DNA of 64,000 nucleotides from contig NZ_DF820425.1 of NCBI RefSeq assembly GCF_000617845.2, positions 4,267,725 to 4,331,724 of the forward strand, read 5' to 3'. The stretch's first letter is position 1. Each line of letters starts with the position of its first letter. The notes under the pieces were generated by a model that was not told where the DNA came from, made no database searches, and was given only the letters and a program-made list of their open reading frames with translations. The DNA comes from Bradyrhizobium sp. DOA9. Its GTDB lineage: Bacteria; Pseudomonadota; Alphaproteobacteria; Rhizobiales; Xanthobacteraceae. The position numbers were made by a program, and so were the translations under genes. Below, piece after piece: positions 16,981-26,545 of this stretch.

Positions 16981-17049
16981 GGCAACGTTCAGGCAATCTT
17001 TGCAACATTTCTAGACATCCTCGTCAACATCCCGCGGCTATTCGGGCCT
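16981..17049. repeat. Copy B of the 70-bp repeat at 14782-14851
   Basis: Same orientation as copy A, with five mismatches over the first 48 bases and more drift towards the end. It lies between the divergent FAD dehydrogenase and a small exported protein gene, 36 bp before the latter's start, so it could contain or disrupt a promoter. Confidence 0.75.
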
Positions 17050-17085
17050 ACGGTGGCCCATACTCCACGGATCAGGATCGGCAGA

Positions 17086-17580
17086 ATGGTTTTGAAGTCT
17101 TTGACGGCGCGCATGGGCATTGGCGCCGTCTGCCTCGCGCTCGTCGGCACCGGTCCGCTCAGCGCAGAGCCGGTGTTCGACAGTCTGGCCGGCGCATGGT
17201 CGGGCACCGGCACGATGAAGCCGTCCGACGGTCCGCGTGAGAAGGTCCGCTGTAAAGTATCATACAACGTCACCAGGCCCGGACGGTCGCTGACACTCGA
17301 CCTGCGCTGTGCCAGCGATGCCTACAAGATGGTCCTGTCCGCGAATATCGAGCAGAGCGGGACGGAGCTTTCCGGCAACTGGTTCGAGAGCGAATACCGG
17401 CAAGGCGGCAAGGTCTCTGGCACGAACAACGACGGCCTGATCGAAGCGCGTATTGAGGGAAACACGGTAGCCGCGCTGGTGACGATCAAGACCCAGAGCA
17501 ATCGCCAGTCCTTCCTGATGGAGGCACCGGGTTCCTGGATGTCGGAGGTCGCGATCGAACTGAAGAAGGAAACCAGGTGA
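17086..17580 (+). CDS. Exported protein of unknown function, 164 aa
   Basis: The first 27 residues form a signal peptide (MVLKSLTARMGIGAVCLALV, ending near LSAEP). The mature part is a single small beta-rich domain beginning FDSLAGAWSGTGTMKPSDG and continuing with alternating strands (KVRCKVSYNV, LTLDLRCAS, AALVTIKTQS). WSGTG at the start and paired cysteines near 63 and 80 resemble small lipocalin-like periplasmic domains, but I do not recognise a named family. The ATG at 17086 begins the hydrophobic leader directly; an earlier in-frame ATG would run through the repeat. Confidence 0.7.
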   Translation: MVLKSLTARMGIGAVCLALVGTGPLSAEPVFDSLAGAWSGTGTMKPSDGPREKVRCKVSYNVTRPGRSLTLDLRCASDAYKMVLSANIEQSGTELSGNWFESEYRQGGKVSGTNNDGLIEARIEGNTVAALVTIKTQSNRQSFLMEAPGSWMSEVAIELKKETR

Positions 17581-17694
17581 CCGCGCTTCATCCGTAACAA
17601 TTTTCCATAAGCAGCAATTGTTCTCCGCTGGTGGCAGGGTATCGCCACCGCTATCCTTCCTTCAGGCCCTAGAACTCCCCAAGTTCTCGCGCCT

Positions 17695-17752
17695 GAGGAC
17701 CGCCGCCTTGCACGTGGATGTTGACACCCCCGAGTGCTTGGCGGCGGTCCTC
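17695..17752. terminator. Inverted repeat, 13-bp arms, 32-base loop
   Basis: GAGGACCGCCGCC (17695-17707) pairs perfectly with GGCGGCGGTCCTC (17740-17752). It lies between the convergent exported-protein and MFS genes. There is no T-run, so intrinsic termination would be inefficient; a fold-back element is the alternative. Confidence 0.45.
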
Positions 17753-17765
17753 TCACCATCAGGTG

Positions 17766-19055
17766 CTAGGCCGCAGCCGGCTGCAGTTTCGGCTGCCGCG
17801 ACAGCGCCAGCACGATCAAGGCCGCGAAAACGCAGAGCGCACCGGCGATGAAGAAGGCGGGCAGGTAGCTCTGGTAGGCGGTGCGCGAGAACCCGGCGCC
17901 GAACGCCGCCGCGCCGGCGCCGAGCTGATGGCCGGCGAAGATCCAGCCGAACACCAGATTGGCGCGCTCGGGCCCGAACTTTTGCGCGGTGAGACGCACC
18001 GTCGGCGGCACCGTCGCGATCCAGTCGAGACCATAGAACATCGCGAACACCGAGAGGCCGTAGAACGAGAAATCGCTGAACGGCAGGAAGATCAGCGAAA
18101 GCCCGCGCAGGCCGTAGTACCAGAACAGGAGCCAGCGATTGTCGTAGCGGTCCGACAGCCAGCCCGACATGATGGTGCCGAAGAAGTCGAAGATGCCCAT
18201 CGCGGCGAGCAGGCTCGCCGCTTGCACCTGCGGGATGCCGAAATCGAGGCACATCGGGATGAGGTGCACCTGCACGAGCCCGTTGGTGGAGGCTCCGCAG
18301 ACGAAGAAGGTCGCAAACAGGATCCAGAACGCCATCGACGTCGAGGCGTCGCGCAGCGTGCCGAGCGCAACGCCCGTGATCGAACCGTGGCTGACCGGCG
18401 GCGCGGGCAGGGGCTCGGTGCCCTCGTCGCCGAACGGCCGCAGGCCGACATCGCTCGGCCGGTCGCTCATAGCAAGCAGCACCGCCAGCGACGAAATAGC
18501 GAGCATGATGCAGACCAGGCCGAGCGCGAGACGCCAGCCGTAGCGTTCGGTGAGGCTCGCCAGCAGCGGCAGGAACACCAGCTGGCCGGTCGCGACGCTC
18601 GCCGTCATGATGCCGATCACGAGGCCGCGCCGTGCAGCGAACCAGCGCGTGGCGATGGTCGCGCCGAGCACCAAGGCGGTCATGCCCGTGCCGATGCCGA
18701 TCACCACGCCCCAGAGGGCAATGAGCTGCCAGACTTCCGTCATGCCGAGCGAGAGCACGAGCGCCGAGACCACGATCAGCTGTGCCGCCAGCGTGACGTT
18801 GCGCAGGCCATAGCGGTTGAGCAGGGCGGCCGCGAACGGCGCCATCAACCCGAACAGGATGAAGCGGATCGACAGCGCGGACGAGATTTCCGCCGTGCTC
18901 CAGCCGAACTCCTTTTGCAGGGGAACGATGAAGACGCCGGGCGCGCCGACCGTGCCGGCGCTGATCAGCGCGGCGAGGAAGGTCACGCCGACCATCACCC
19001 AGCCATAATGAATGTTGCGGCGGGACAGTGCTGCCGCGAGCCAGTTCGAGATCAT
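17766..19055 (-). CDS. MFS transporter, oxalate/formate antiporter-like
   Basis: The protein has 429 residues and twelve predicted hydrophobic segments. It opens with NIHYGWVMVGVTFLAAL, a hallmark of the OFA/monocarboxylate branch of the major facilitator superfamily. The loop after helix 2 (NRYGLRNV) and the central loop are short. It probably moves a small organic acid. It is flanked by the convergent exported protein gene and, 109 bp upstream, by the thiolase gene on the same strand. Substrate unknown. Confidence 0.85.
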   Translation of the reverse strand: MISNWLAAALSRRNIHYGWVMVGVTFLAALISAGTVGAPGVFIVPLQKEFGWSTAEISSALSIRFILFGLMAPFAAALLNRYGLRNVTLAAQLIVVSALVLSLGMTEVWQLIALWGVVIGIGTGMTALVLGATIATRWFAARRGLVIGIMTASVATGQLVFLPLLASLTERYGWRLALGLVCIMLAISSLAVLLAMSDRPSDVGLRPFGDEGTEPLPAPPVSHGSITGVALGTLRDASTSMAFWILFATFFVCGASTNGLVQVHLIPMCLDFGIPQVQAASLLAAMGIFDFFGTIMSGWLSDRYDNRWLLFWYYGLRGLSLIFLPFSDFSFYGLSVFAMFYGLDWIATVPPTVRLTAQKFGPERANLVFGWIFAGHQLGAGAAAFGAGFSRTAYQSYLPAFFIAGALCVFAALIVLALSRQPKLQPAAA

Positions 19056-19164
19056 TGGGCCTCAACGTTGATGGGCAGGCCGCAACAGACCTGCGTCAGT
19101 CTGGAGAATGACACGGGATGAGTCTGTCGCAAATGACAGAGTTCCCTCGTTTCAGGACTCTGCA

Positions 19165-20361
19165 TCAGTGGGCGGGTCGTTCCACCGCGATCGCCGTGGC
19201 TTCGCCGCCGCCGATGCAGAGTGCGGCGATGCCGCGCTTGAGGTTGTTGGCCTCCAGCGCATGCAGCAGCGTCACGATCAGCCGCGCGCCGGTGGCGCCG
19301 ATGGGATGGCCCAGCGCGCAGGCGCCGCCATTGACGTTGAGCTTGTCGCGGGGAATGCCGAGGTCGCGCTGCGCCGCCATCGCCACCACCGCGAAGGCCT
19401 CGTTGATCTCGAACAGGTCGACATCGGGCGCAGCCCAGCCGACCTTGTCGAGCAGCTTGCGGATTGCCGGGATCGGCGCCGTGGTGAACCATTGCGGCTC
19501 CTGGCTGTGGGTGGCGTGGCCCTTGATCTCGGCGAGAACGGGCAGGCCGCCGCGATCGGCGAGCGAGCGCTTCGTCAGCACCAGCGCGGCGGCGCCGTCG
19601 GCATTGGCGGAAGAGGCGGCCGGGGTGATGGTGCCGTTGGCGCGGAACGCCGGCTTCAATCCGGGGATCTTGGCAGGGTCGACCTTGAGCGGATGCTCGT
19701 CATTGGCGATCACGCGCGGCCCGGCTTTTTCCGTCAGCGTGATCGGCGCGATCTCGGCCTTGAACGCGCCGCCCTCGACGGCCTTGCGGGCGCGGCTCAG
19801 CGTCTCCATCGCATAGGCGTCCTGGTCCTTGCGGGTGAACTGATAGGCCTCTGCGGTCGCCTCGCCGAAGTCGCCCATGGAGCGGCCGGTCTCGTAGGCG
19901 TCCTCAAGGCCGTCCATCATCATGTGGTCGATTATGCGGTCATGGCCGACGCGATAGCCGCCCCGTGCCTTGGCCAGCAGATAGGGCGCGTTGCTCATGC
20001 TCTCCATGCCGCCGGAGACGACGATCTCGGCGGAGCCGGCGCGGATGATGTCGTGCGCCAGCATGGTCGCTTTCATGCCGGAACCGCAGACCTTGTTGAC
20101 GGTGGTCGCGCCGGTCGCATCGGGCAGACCCGCTGCGCGTGCCGCCTGCCGCGCCGGCGCCTGGCCTTGCCCTGCCGGCAGCACGCAGCCCATGAAGACC
20201 TCGTCGACCTTCTCGGGCGCAAGCCTGGCGCGCTCCAGCGCCGCCCCGATCACGTGTGAGCCGAGCTTGTGCGCGGCCAGCGGCGACAATTCGCCCATGA
20301 AGCGGCCGAGCGGGGTGCGTGCGGCAGAGACGATGACGACGGGATCGGCGGCTTCGGCCAT
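19165..20361 (-). CDS. Acetyl-CoA C-acetyltransferase (thiolase)
   Basis: This complete thiolase has 398 residues. The N-terminal motif is VVIVSAARTPLGRFMGEL. The nucleophilic Cys lies in NKVCGSGMKA (about residue 93), His in NEAFAVVAMA (about 350) and the second catalytic Cys in GGACALGHPIGATGARL and CIGGGEA near the end. It catalyses condensation or cleavage of acetoacetyl-CoA or longer 3-ketoacyl-CoA. A 12-bp perfect palindrome stands 38 bp upstream. Neighbours are an enoyl-CoA hydratase, a thioesterase and a TetR regulator, consistent with acyl-CoA turnover. Confidence 0.92.
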   Translation of the reverse strand: MAEAADPVVIVSAARTPLGRFMGELSPLAAHKLGSHVIGAALERARLAPEKVDEVFMGCVLPAGQGQAPARQAARAAGLPDATGATTVNKVCGSGMKATMLAHDIIRAGSAEIVVSGGMESMSNAPYLLAKARGGYRVGHDRIIDHMMMDGLEDAYETGRSMGDFGEATAEAYQFTRKDQDAYAMETLSRARKAVEGGAFKAEIAPITLTEKAGPRVIANDEHPLKVDPAKIPGLKPAFRANGTITPAASSANADGAAALVLTKRSLADRGGLPVLAEIKGHATHSQEPQWFTTAPIPAIRKLLDKVGWAAPDVDLFEINEAFAVVAMAAQRDLGIPRDKLNVNGGACALGHPIGATGARLIVTLLHALEANNLKRGIAALCIGGGEATAIAVERPAH

Positions 20362-20398
20362 GATGGAACTCCCTGGCGATGGCGGGTAAGATGACGAT

Positions 20399-20410
20399 CA
20401 TCATATGATG
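20399..20410. promoter_or_regulatory. Palindrome CATCATATGATG before the thiolase gene
   Basis: This is a perfect 12-bp palindrome 38 bp upstream of the thiolase start, a suitable place for an operator overlapping the promoter. A similar but differently arranged ATGAT-N4-ATCAT occurs at 21525-21538 upstream of the thioesterase. No regulator can be assigned; the TetR protein at 22153-22770 is the nearest candidate. Confidence 0.4.
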
Positions 20411-20507
20411 CGGCGCAAAAAATGCAACCGCGGCGGGGATGAGAAAATGTCGTGGGTCGGATGAGATTTGTTGGGCGGTGGCGGAGGTGCTTACCCCACG
20501 GTACACT

Positions 20508-20615
20508 GTCGTCACCCGCGAAGGCGAGTGATCCAGTATTCCAGAGACGAGCGTAATTAAACCGATGGGCAGCGGCGTACTGGATGCCCCCGCCTACGCG
20601 GGGCATGACACCGTC
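20508..20615. repeat. Dispersed intergenic repeat (GTCATCCCCGCG/ATCCAGTA family)
   Basis: The ends are GTCGTCACCCGCGAAGGCGAG and its degraded inverse CCGCCTACGCGGGGCATGAC, with ATCCAGTA and TACTGGAT inside as inverted copies. A second member of the family is at 37417-37555. It lies between the thiolase and enoyl-CoA hydratase genes. Confidence 0.7.
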
Positions 20616-20625
20616 TTTGGAGCAC

Positions 20626-21396
20626 CTACCGCTTCCGGGTCACAAACGCGCCCATCAGCCGCGTCGGCTCGTCCGTCAGGAACGACTCGCCGAACACCTT
20701 CACGCTCAAATTCACCGACTCCGTCAACGGCAGCTCTTCCCACTGCCGCAGCAGCGCCTTTTGCGAGCGCAGCGCCTCGGGGCCGCATGCGAGCAGTGCG
20801 GTGACGACGTGCTCGACCTCGGCATCCAACTCGCCGGGAGCGGCGACCTTGTCGATCAGCCCCCAGGCGAGTGCCGTCGGGGCATCGATGTTCTCCGCCG
20901 TCATCACCAGCCAGCGCGCACGGGCCCAGCCGATCAGGCGCGGCAACAGCGCGGCATGGATCACCGAGGGGATGCCGACGCGCACCTCCGGCATGCCGAA
21001 ATGGGCATCATGCGCGGCGATGCGGAAGTCGCAGGCTGCCGCCACTTCGAGCCCGCCGCCGAGGCACCAGCCGGGCATGCGTGCGATAATCGGGGCCGGG
21101 AACTGGCGCACGGCCTCGCACAGATCGCGCAGGCGGCTGATGAAGGCCTCGGCGGAAGTCTGGTCGAGTCCGGCCATCTCCTTGATGTCGGCCCCGCCGA
21201 TCAGGCTCTTCTCGCTTTGGCCGCGCAGCACCACGACGCGGATGTCGCGGTCGGATGCGAGCTGCTGCAGGCCTTCGCGCACGGCGTCAGTCACGGGCGA
21301 GCCGAGAATGTTGAGCGGGCCGGCGTTGCAGATGGCGACGTGAACGACGCCGCGAGCATCGCGCGTGATGCCGCAGTGTTGGTTGAGCATTTCCAT
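20626..21396 (-). CDS. Enoyl-CoA hydratase/isomerase family protein
   Basis: This crotonase-fold protein has 256 residues. The oxyanion-hole segments are visible as KSLIGGADIKEMAG (about 60-75) and GWCLGGGLEVAAACDFRIA (about 105-125), followed by FGMPEVRVGIPS, where the first of the usual catalytic glutamates is retained. It hydrates or isomerises an enoyl-CoA or acts on a related CoA thioester; crotonases are too diverse to name the reaction. It lies upstream of the thiolase on the same strand and is divergent from the thioesterase gene. Confidence 0.82.
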   Translation of the reverse strand: MEMLNQHCGITRDARGVVHVAICNAGPLNILGSPVTDAVREGLQQLASDRDIRVVVLRGQSEKSLIGGADIKEMAGLDQTSAEAFISRLRDLCEAVRQFPAPIIARMPGWCLGGGLEVAAACDFRIAAHDAHFGMPEVRVGIPSVIHAALLPRLIGWARARWLVMTAENIDAPTALAWGLIDKVAAPGELDAEVEHVVTALLACGPEALRSQKALLRQWEELPLTESVNLSVKVFGESFLTDEPTRLMGAFVTRKR

Positions 21397-21524
21397 CGTG
21401 GGATCTCGAAAGGTTTCGTGGACATGCGCGAGGTGCGCCGGTCCGGATCACTTCCGGGCCGAAACCCCCGGCTTGTCAAGCGGGCAGGGCAGCGGAGTTG
21501 CCAGCGCGAAGTCCGTGGCATAGT

Positions 21525-21538
21525 ATGATGTATATCAT
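21525..21538. promoter_or_regulatory. Inverted repeat ATGAT-N4-ATCAT before the thioesterase gene
   Basis: This short perfect dyad ends 14 bp before the thioesterase ATG, in the only AT-rich stretch of the intergenic region. It could be an operator or part of a -10 region (TATCAT). Low confidence. Confidence 0.3.
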
Positions 21539-21552
21539 TTAAAGAGGCTGCC

Positions 21553-22083
21553 ATGACCGGTAATGATCAACTCGACCTGTTTTCGCCCACGCACCGGCGC
21601 GAACGCGTGGTGGACTGGCAGGTGCCTGCGCCGGTCGCGCGGGCGGCCAGGGGGTTGTCCGGCATGGAGGCGATGCTGGGCATCCGCGACGGCCGGCTGC
21701 CGCCGCCGCCCTTCGCCAAGCTGATCGGCTTCATCATGGCCGTGGTCGAGCCGGGGCGGATCGTCATGGAGCTGGAGCCGCGCGAGGATCTCGAGAATAC
21801 CATCGGCCTTCTGCACGGCGCGACCGCGGCGGCACTGATCGATACTGCGATGGGATGCGCGATCTCGACCCGGTTGGAAGCCGGGCAGAGTTCGGTGACC
21901 CTCGACCTGAAGATGACCTTCCTGCGCCCGCTGTCGGTCCGCTCCGGCTTGATCTCGGCCGAAGGCAAGGTGATCAAGCTGGGACGCCAGACCAGCTACA
22001 CCGAGGGTTTCGTGCGCGACGGCAAGGGGGCCCTGGCGGTCCATGCAACTGCAACCTTTTCCATGATCAGCGCAACAACTTAA
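21553..22083 (+). CDS. PaaI-family hotdog thioesterase
   Basis: The protein has 176 residues. The hotdog domain spans about 55-175. The key stretch is NTIGLLHGATAAALIDTAMGCAI, which holds the HG pair and acidic residue on the central helix typical of the PaaI/YdiI branch, followed by VTLDLKMTFLRPLSV and GKVIKLGRQTSYTEGFV. It should hydrolyse a CoA thioester, possibly an aryl- or medium-chain acyl-CoA. About 45 N-terminal residues precede the domain. The start has AAAGAGG upstream. The TetR gene follows 69 bp later on the same strand. Confidence 0.85.
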   Translation: MTGNDQLDLFSPTHRRERVVDWQVPAPVARAARGLSGMEAMLGIRDGRLPPPPFAKLIGFIMAVVEPGRIVMELEPREDLENTIGLLHGATAAALIDTAMGCAISTRLEAGQSSVTLDLKMTFLRPLSVRSGLISAEGKVIKLGRQTSYTEGFVRDGKGALAVHATATFSMISATT

Positions 22084-22152
22084 CATGAATTAATGCACCC
22101 ATTTCGTCATTTGCGTGCTATGAGATGATCTTCGACATCCAATGAGCTCCGC

Positions 22153-22770
22153 ATGCGCTATTCCCGGGAACACAAGCAGGAAACCCACGATCGCATCGTG
22201 AAGAAGGCCTCGGTGCGGCTGCGGGAGAAGGGCGCCCACGGTATCGGCGTCGCCGACCTCATGAAGGAGGCGGGGCTGACCCACGGCGGCTTTTACGCCC
22301 ATTTCGATTCCCGCGAGGCGCTGGTGATCGAGGCCTTTGCCTACGCCATGGACCGTTCGATGGAACACTGGCGCAAGCTCACCGGCGAGGCCGCGCCCGA
22401 AAAACGGCTGGCGCTGATCGCGGAAAGCTATCTGTCCACGCTGCATCGCGACAATCCCGGTCACGGCTGCTCGATTCCCGCGCTGGGAGCCGAGATCGCC
22501 CGCGAGAGCCCGAAGACACGCAAGGCCTTTGCCGGCAAGCTGGATGAGATGATCGAGACCCTGACCGACACCATCCCGAACATGCCGCGCAAGGCGGCAC
22601 GCAAGCAGGCGATCGCGACGCTGGCGACGATGGCCGGCACCATGCTGCTGGCGCGCATCGCCGGCTCGAGCGAATTGTCCGACGAGATGCTGAAGGCCGG
22701 CCGGGACCACGCGCTCGAGGGCGCAAAGCGTGAACCGAAGATTGCCGCCGCGAAGAAGGCGAAGAACTAG
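22153..22770 (+). CDS. TetR/AcrR family transcriptional regulator
   Basis: The protein has 205 residues. The N-terminal helix-turn-helix (about 10-55) reads RIVKKASVRLREKGAHGIGVADLMKEAG, then LTHGGFYAHFDSREAL, the standard TetR recognition pattern. The C-terminal ligand domain contains GHGCSIPALGAEIAR, found in the group related to LmrA/YxaF-like repressors. An imperfect dyad, GCACCCA-N10-TGCGTGC at 22095-22118, lies 35 bp upstream of the start and could be its own operator. It probably controls the neighbouring acyl-CoA genes; the C-terminus is lysine-rich. Confidence 0.87.
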   Translation: MRYSREHKQETHDRIVKKASVRLREKGAHGIGVADLMKEAGLTHGGFYAHFDSREALVIEAFAYAMDRSMEHWRKLTGEAAPEKRLALIAESYLSTLHRDNPGHGCSIPALGAEIARESPKTRKAFAGKLDEMIETLTDTIPNMPRKAARKQAIATLATMAGTMLLARIAGSSELSDEMLKAGRDHALEGAKREPKIAAAKKAKN

Positions 22771-22773
22771 GCG

Positions 22774-23682
22774 CTATCGCCCTGCAAACAACGCCCGCTC
22801 GCGCTCGACAATCTCGCTGATGTAATCCGCCACGGCCCTGATCCGCGCCAGATCCTTGCTGTCGGCGTGCATCAGCATCCAGAACGTTCGCGTGATCGAA
22901 ATCTCCTCCGGCAGCACGGCTTTGAGCTGCGGATAGTCGCTGGCCATGAAATGCGGCAGCACCGCGATGCCGAAGCCTGAGAGCGTGGCGTTGAGCTGGG
23001 CGATCAGATTGGCGCTGCGAAACCGCGCCGAGATCCGCGGCGACACCTGCGGCAGATAGTCGAGCTCCGGCGTGAACAGGAGCTCCTCGATATAGCCGAC
23101 GAAGCGGTGCTGCGGCAGCACCTCACGTGAGGCGATCTTCGGAAAGCGGTCGAGATAGGCGGGGGCGGCATAGAGGCCGAGACGGTAATCCAGCAGCTTG
23201 CGGCCAACGATGCGGCCTTCTTTCGGCATGGTCAGGCTGATGGCAATGTCGGCCTCGCGCTTGGAGAGGCTGAACAGCCGCGCGGTGGCCACAAGTTGCA
23301 GATCGAGATCGGGATAGCGGTCCGCGAACGGCGCCAGCCGCGGCGCCAGGAAGGCGGTGCCGAACCCGTCGGGTGCGCCGATCCGCACCGTCCCGGTCAG
23401 CCGGGCGACGGAGCCGCCGACCTGCTCCTGGTTGGCCACGATGGTGGATTCCATGGCTTCGGCGCTGTCGGCGACGCGCTGGCCGGCCTCGGTCAGGAGG
23501 TAGCCGGTCTTGCGCCGGTCAAACAGCTTGGCCGAGAGGTGCTTCTCCAGCCGGTCGACGCGGCGGATCACCGTGGCATGGTCGACCCCCAGCTGTTTTG
23601 CCGCAGCCGAGACCGAGCCGCCCCGCACGATGGCCAGCACGAAGCGGAAGTCGTCCCAATCGATAGCGCCTTGATCCAGCAT
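22774..23682 (-). CDS. LysR family transcriptional regulator
   Basis: The protein has 302 residues. The N-terminal winged helix reads DWDDFRFVLAIVRGGSVSAAAKQLGVDHATVIRRVDRLEKHLSAKLFDR (about 7-60) and the type 2 periplasmic-binding effector domain follows (about 90-290, TVRIGAPDGFGTAFLAPRLA). The start at 23682 gives the usual short leader; a second ATG seven codons upstream is possible. It is divergent from mmsA, and the 102-bp gap holds an 8-13-8 inverted repeat, so it most likely controls the valine-degradation operon. Confidence 0.88.
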   Translation of the reverse strand: MLDQGAIDWDDFRFVLAIVRGGSVSAAAKQLGVDHATVIRRVDRLEKHLSAKLFDRRKTGYLLTEAGQRVADSAEAMESTIVANQEQVGGSVARLTGTVRIGAPDGFGTAFLAPRLAPFADRYPDLDLQLVATARLFSLSKREADIAISLTMPKEGRIVGRKLLDYRLGLYAAPAYLDRFPKIASREVLPQHRFVGYIEELLFTPELDYLPQVSPRISARFRSANLIAQLNATLSGFGIAVLPHFMASDYPQLKAVLPEEISITRTFWMLMHADSKDLARIRAVADYISEIVERERALFAGR

Positions 23683-23716
23683 TTTCGCACATCTATGGTG
23701 CATTATCTCAGACTTG

Positions 23717-23745
23717 AATCCTATAAAATGCAGGTCGATAGGATT
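23717..23745. promoter_or_regulatory. LysR-type operator AATCCTAT-N13-ATAGGATT
   Basis: These are perfect 8-bp inverted arms (23717-23724 and 23738-23745) in the gap between the divergent lysR-like and mmsA genes. A weak promoter towards mmsA, TTGAAT (23714-23719), 17 bp, GATAGG (23737-23742), overlaps the dyad, while TATAAA on the left arm could serve the other direction. The arrangement is classical for a LysR regulator and its target. Confidence 0.65.
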
Positions 23746-23784
23746 TGTCAAAGCGACCACGCTCGGCCTGAAGGAGACCATTCA

Positions 23785-25281
<1,497 letters not shown>

Positions 25282-25292
25282 ACTCCCTCAGC

Positions 25293-25379
25293 CGTCATTG
25301 CGAGGAGCCCTTGCGACGAAGCAATCCAGGGTCTTTCCGCAGAGACAGTCTGGATTGCTTCGCTGCGCTCGCAATGACG
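25293..25379. repeat. Dispersed inverted repeat (CGTCATTGCGAG/GAAGCAATCCAG family)
   Basis: CGTCATTGCGAG...GAAGCAATCCAG is followed by the inverse CTGGATTGCTTCG...CTCGCAATGACG, giving a long hairpin of about 87 bp. A second member occupies 45399-45513. It sits between mmsA and the acyl-CoA dehydrogenase gene, inside the apparent operon, and may attenuate or stabilise the transcript. Confidence 0.8.
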
Positions 25380-25399
25380 GGAAGAAGGTAAGCGGCAGC

Positions 25400-26545
25400 A
25401 TGCAGTTCGCTCTGAACGAGGATCAGATCGCAATTCGCGACATGGCGCTGGCGTTTGCGGCGGAAAAGATCGCGCCGCACGCGCTGCGCTGGGACGAGGA
25501 GAAGCATTTCCCCGTCGACGTGATGCGCGAGGCCGCAACGCTCGGCATGGGCGGCATCTACATCCGCGCGGATGTCGGCGGCTCTGCCATGACGCGGTTC
25601 GATGCGGCGCTGATCTTCGAGGCGCTGGCGACGGGCTGCCCGACCACTTCGGCCTTCATCTCCATCCACAACATGGCGAGCTGGATGATCGATGCCTTCG
25701 GCAGCGACACCCAGCGCCACCAATGGCTGCCGAAGCTCTGCACCATGGAGCTGATCGCGAGCTACTGCCTGACCGAGCCTGGCGCCGGCTCGGACGCGGC
25801 AGCCTTGCGCACCCGCGCGGTGCGCGACGGTGACCACTACGTCCTCAACGGCCAGAAGCAGTTCATCTCCGGCGCAGGCGGCACCGATCTGCTGGTCGCG
25901 ATGGTCAGGACCGGCGGCGATGGCCCCGGCGGCATCTCGACCCTCGTGATCGACGGCAAGACACCCGGCGTCTCGTTCGGCGCCAATGAGCGCAAGATGG
26001 GCTGGAACGCGCAGCCGACCCGCGCGGTGATATTCGAGAACGCCCGCGTGCCTGTGGCCAATCGCCTGAGCGAGGAGGGCACAGGCTTCAAGATCGCGAT
26101 GGCAGGCCTGGACGGCGGCCGTCTCAACATCACCGCGTGCTCGCTCGGCGGCGCGCAGGCCGCGCTCGACAAGGCGCGCAGCTACATGAAGGAACGGAAG
26201 GCGTTCGGAAAACGGCTCGACGAATTCCAGGCCCTGCAGTTCCGTCTCGCCGACATGGCGATCGAGCTCGAGGCTGCGCGCACCTTCCTGTGGCGCGCCG
26301 CCGCGGCGCTCGATCGCAAGGACCCCGACGCCACCATGCTCTGCGCCATGGCGAAACGTTTCGGCACCGATATCGGCTTCGAGGTCGCCAACCATGCGCT
26401 GCAGCTTCACGGCGGCTATGGCTACCTCAGCGAGTACGGCATCGAGAAGATCGTGCGCGACTTGCGGGTGCACCAGATCCTCGAAGGCACCAATGAAATC
26501 ATGCGGCTCATCGTGGCGCGCAAACTGATCGAGGGCGCGCGATGA
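25400..26545 (+). CDS. Acyl-CoA dehydrogenase, probably isobutyryl-CoA dehydrogenase
   Basis: The protein has 381 residues and the standard acyl-CoA dehydrogenase fold. FAD/substrate motifs include YCLTEPGAGSDAAAL (about 119-133) and RKAFGKRLDEFQALQFRLADMA, and the catalytic Glu lies in HQILEGTNEIMRLI (near 362). Its place between mmsA, a 3-hydroxyisobutyryl-CoA hydrolase and mmsB indicates oxidation of isobutyryl-CoA to methacrylyl-CoA. The start is the ATG giving MQFALNEDQ; it has only a weak ribosome-binding site (GTAAG). It overlaps the next gene by four bases (ATGA). Confidence 0.92.
   Translation: MQFALNEDQIAIRDMALAFAAEKIAPHALRWDEEKHFPVDVMREAATLGMGGIYIRADVGGSAMTRFDAALIFEALATGCPTTSAFISIHNMASWMIDAFGSDTQRHQWLPKLCTMELIASYCLTEPGAGSDAAALRTRAVRDGDHYVLNGQKQFISGAGGTDLLVAMVRTGGDGPGGISTLVIDGKTPGVSFGANERKMGWNAQPTRAVIFENARVPVANRLSEEGTGFKIAMAGLDGGRLNITACSLGGAQAALDKARSYMKERKAFGKRLDEFQALQFRLADMAIELEAARTFLWRAAAALDRKDPDATMLCAMAKRFGTDIGFEVANHALQLHGGYGYLSEYGIEKIVRDLRVHQILEGTNEIMRLIVARKLIEGAR

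Noticed and set aside
15416..17014. A 532-codon plus-strand frame opposite the FAD dehydrogenase gene
   Set aside because: It is the antisense shadow of a well-conserved flavoprotein.
25293..25379. Insertion sequence or small mobile gene between mmsA and the dehydrogenase gene
   Set aside because: No open frame of useful length exists and the sequence is a pure fold-back repeat shared with 45399-45513.
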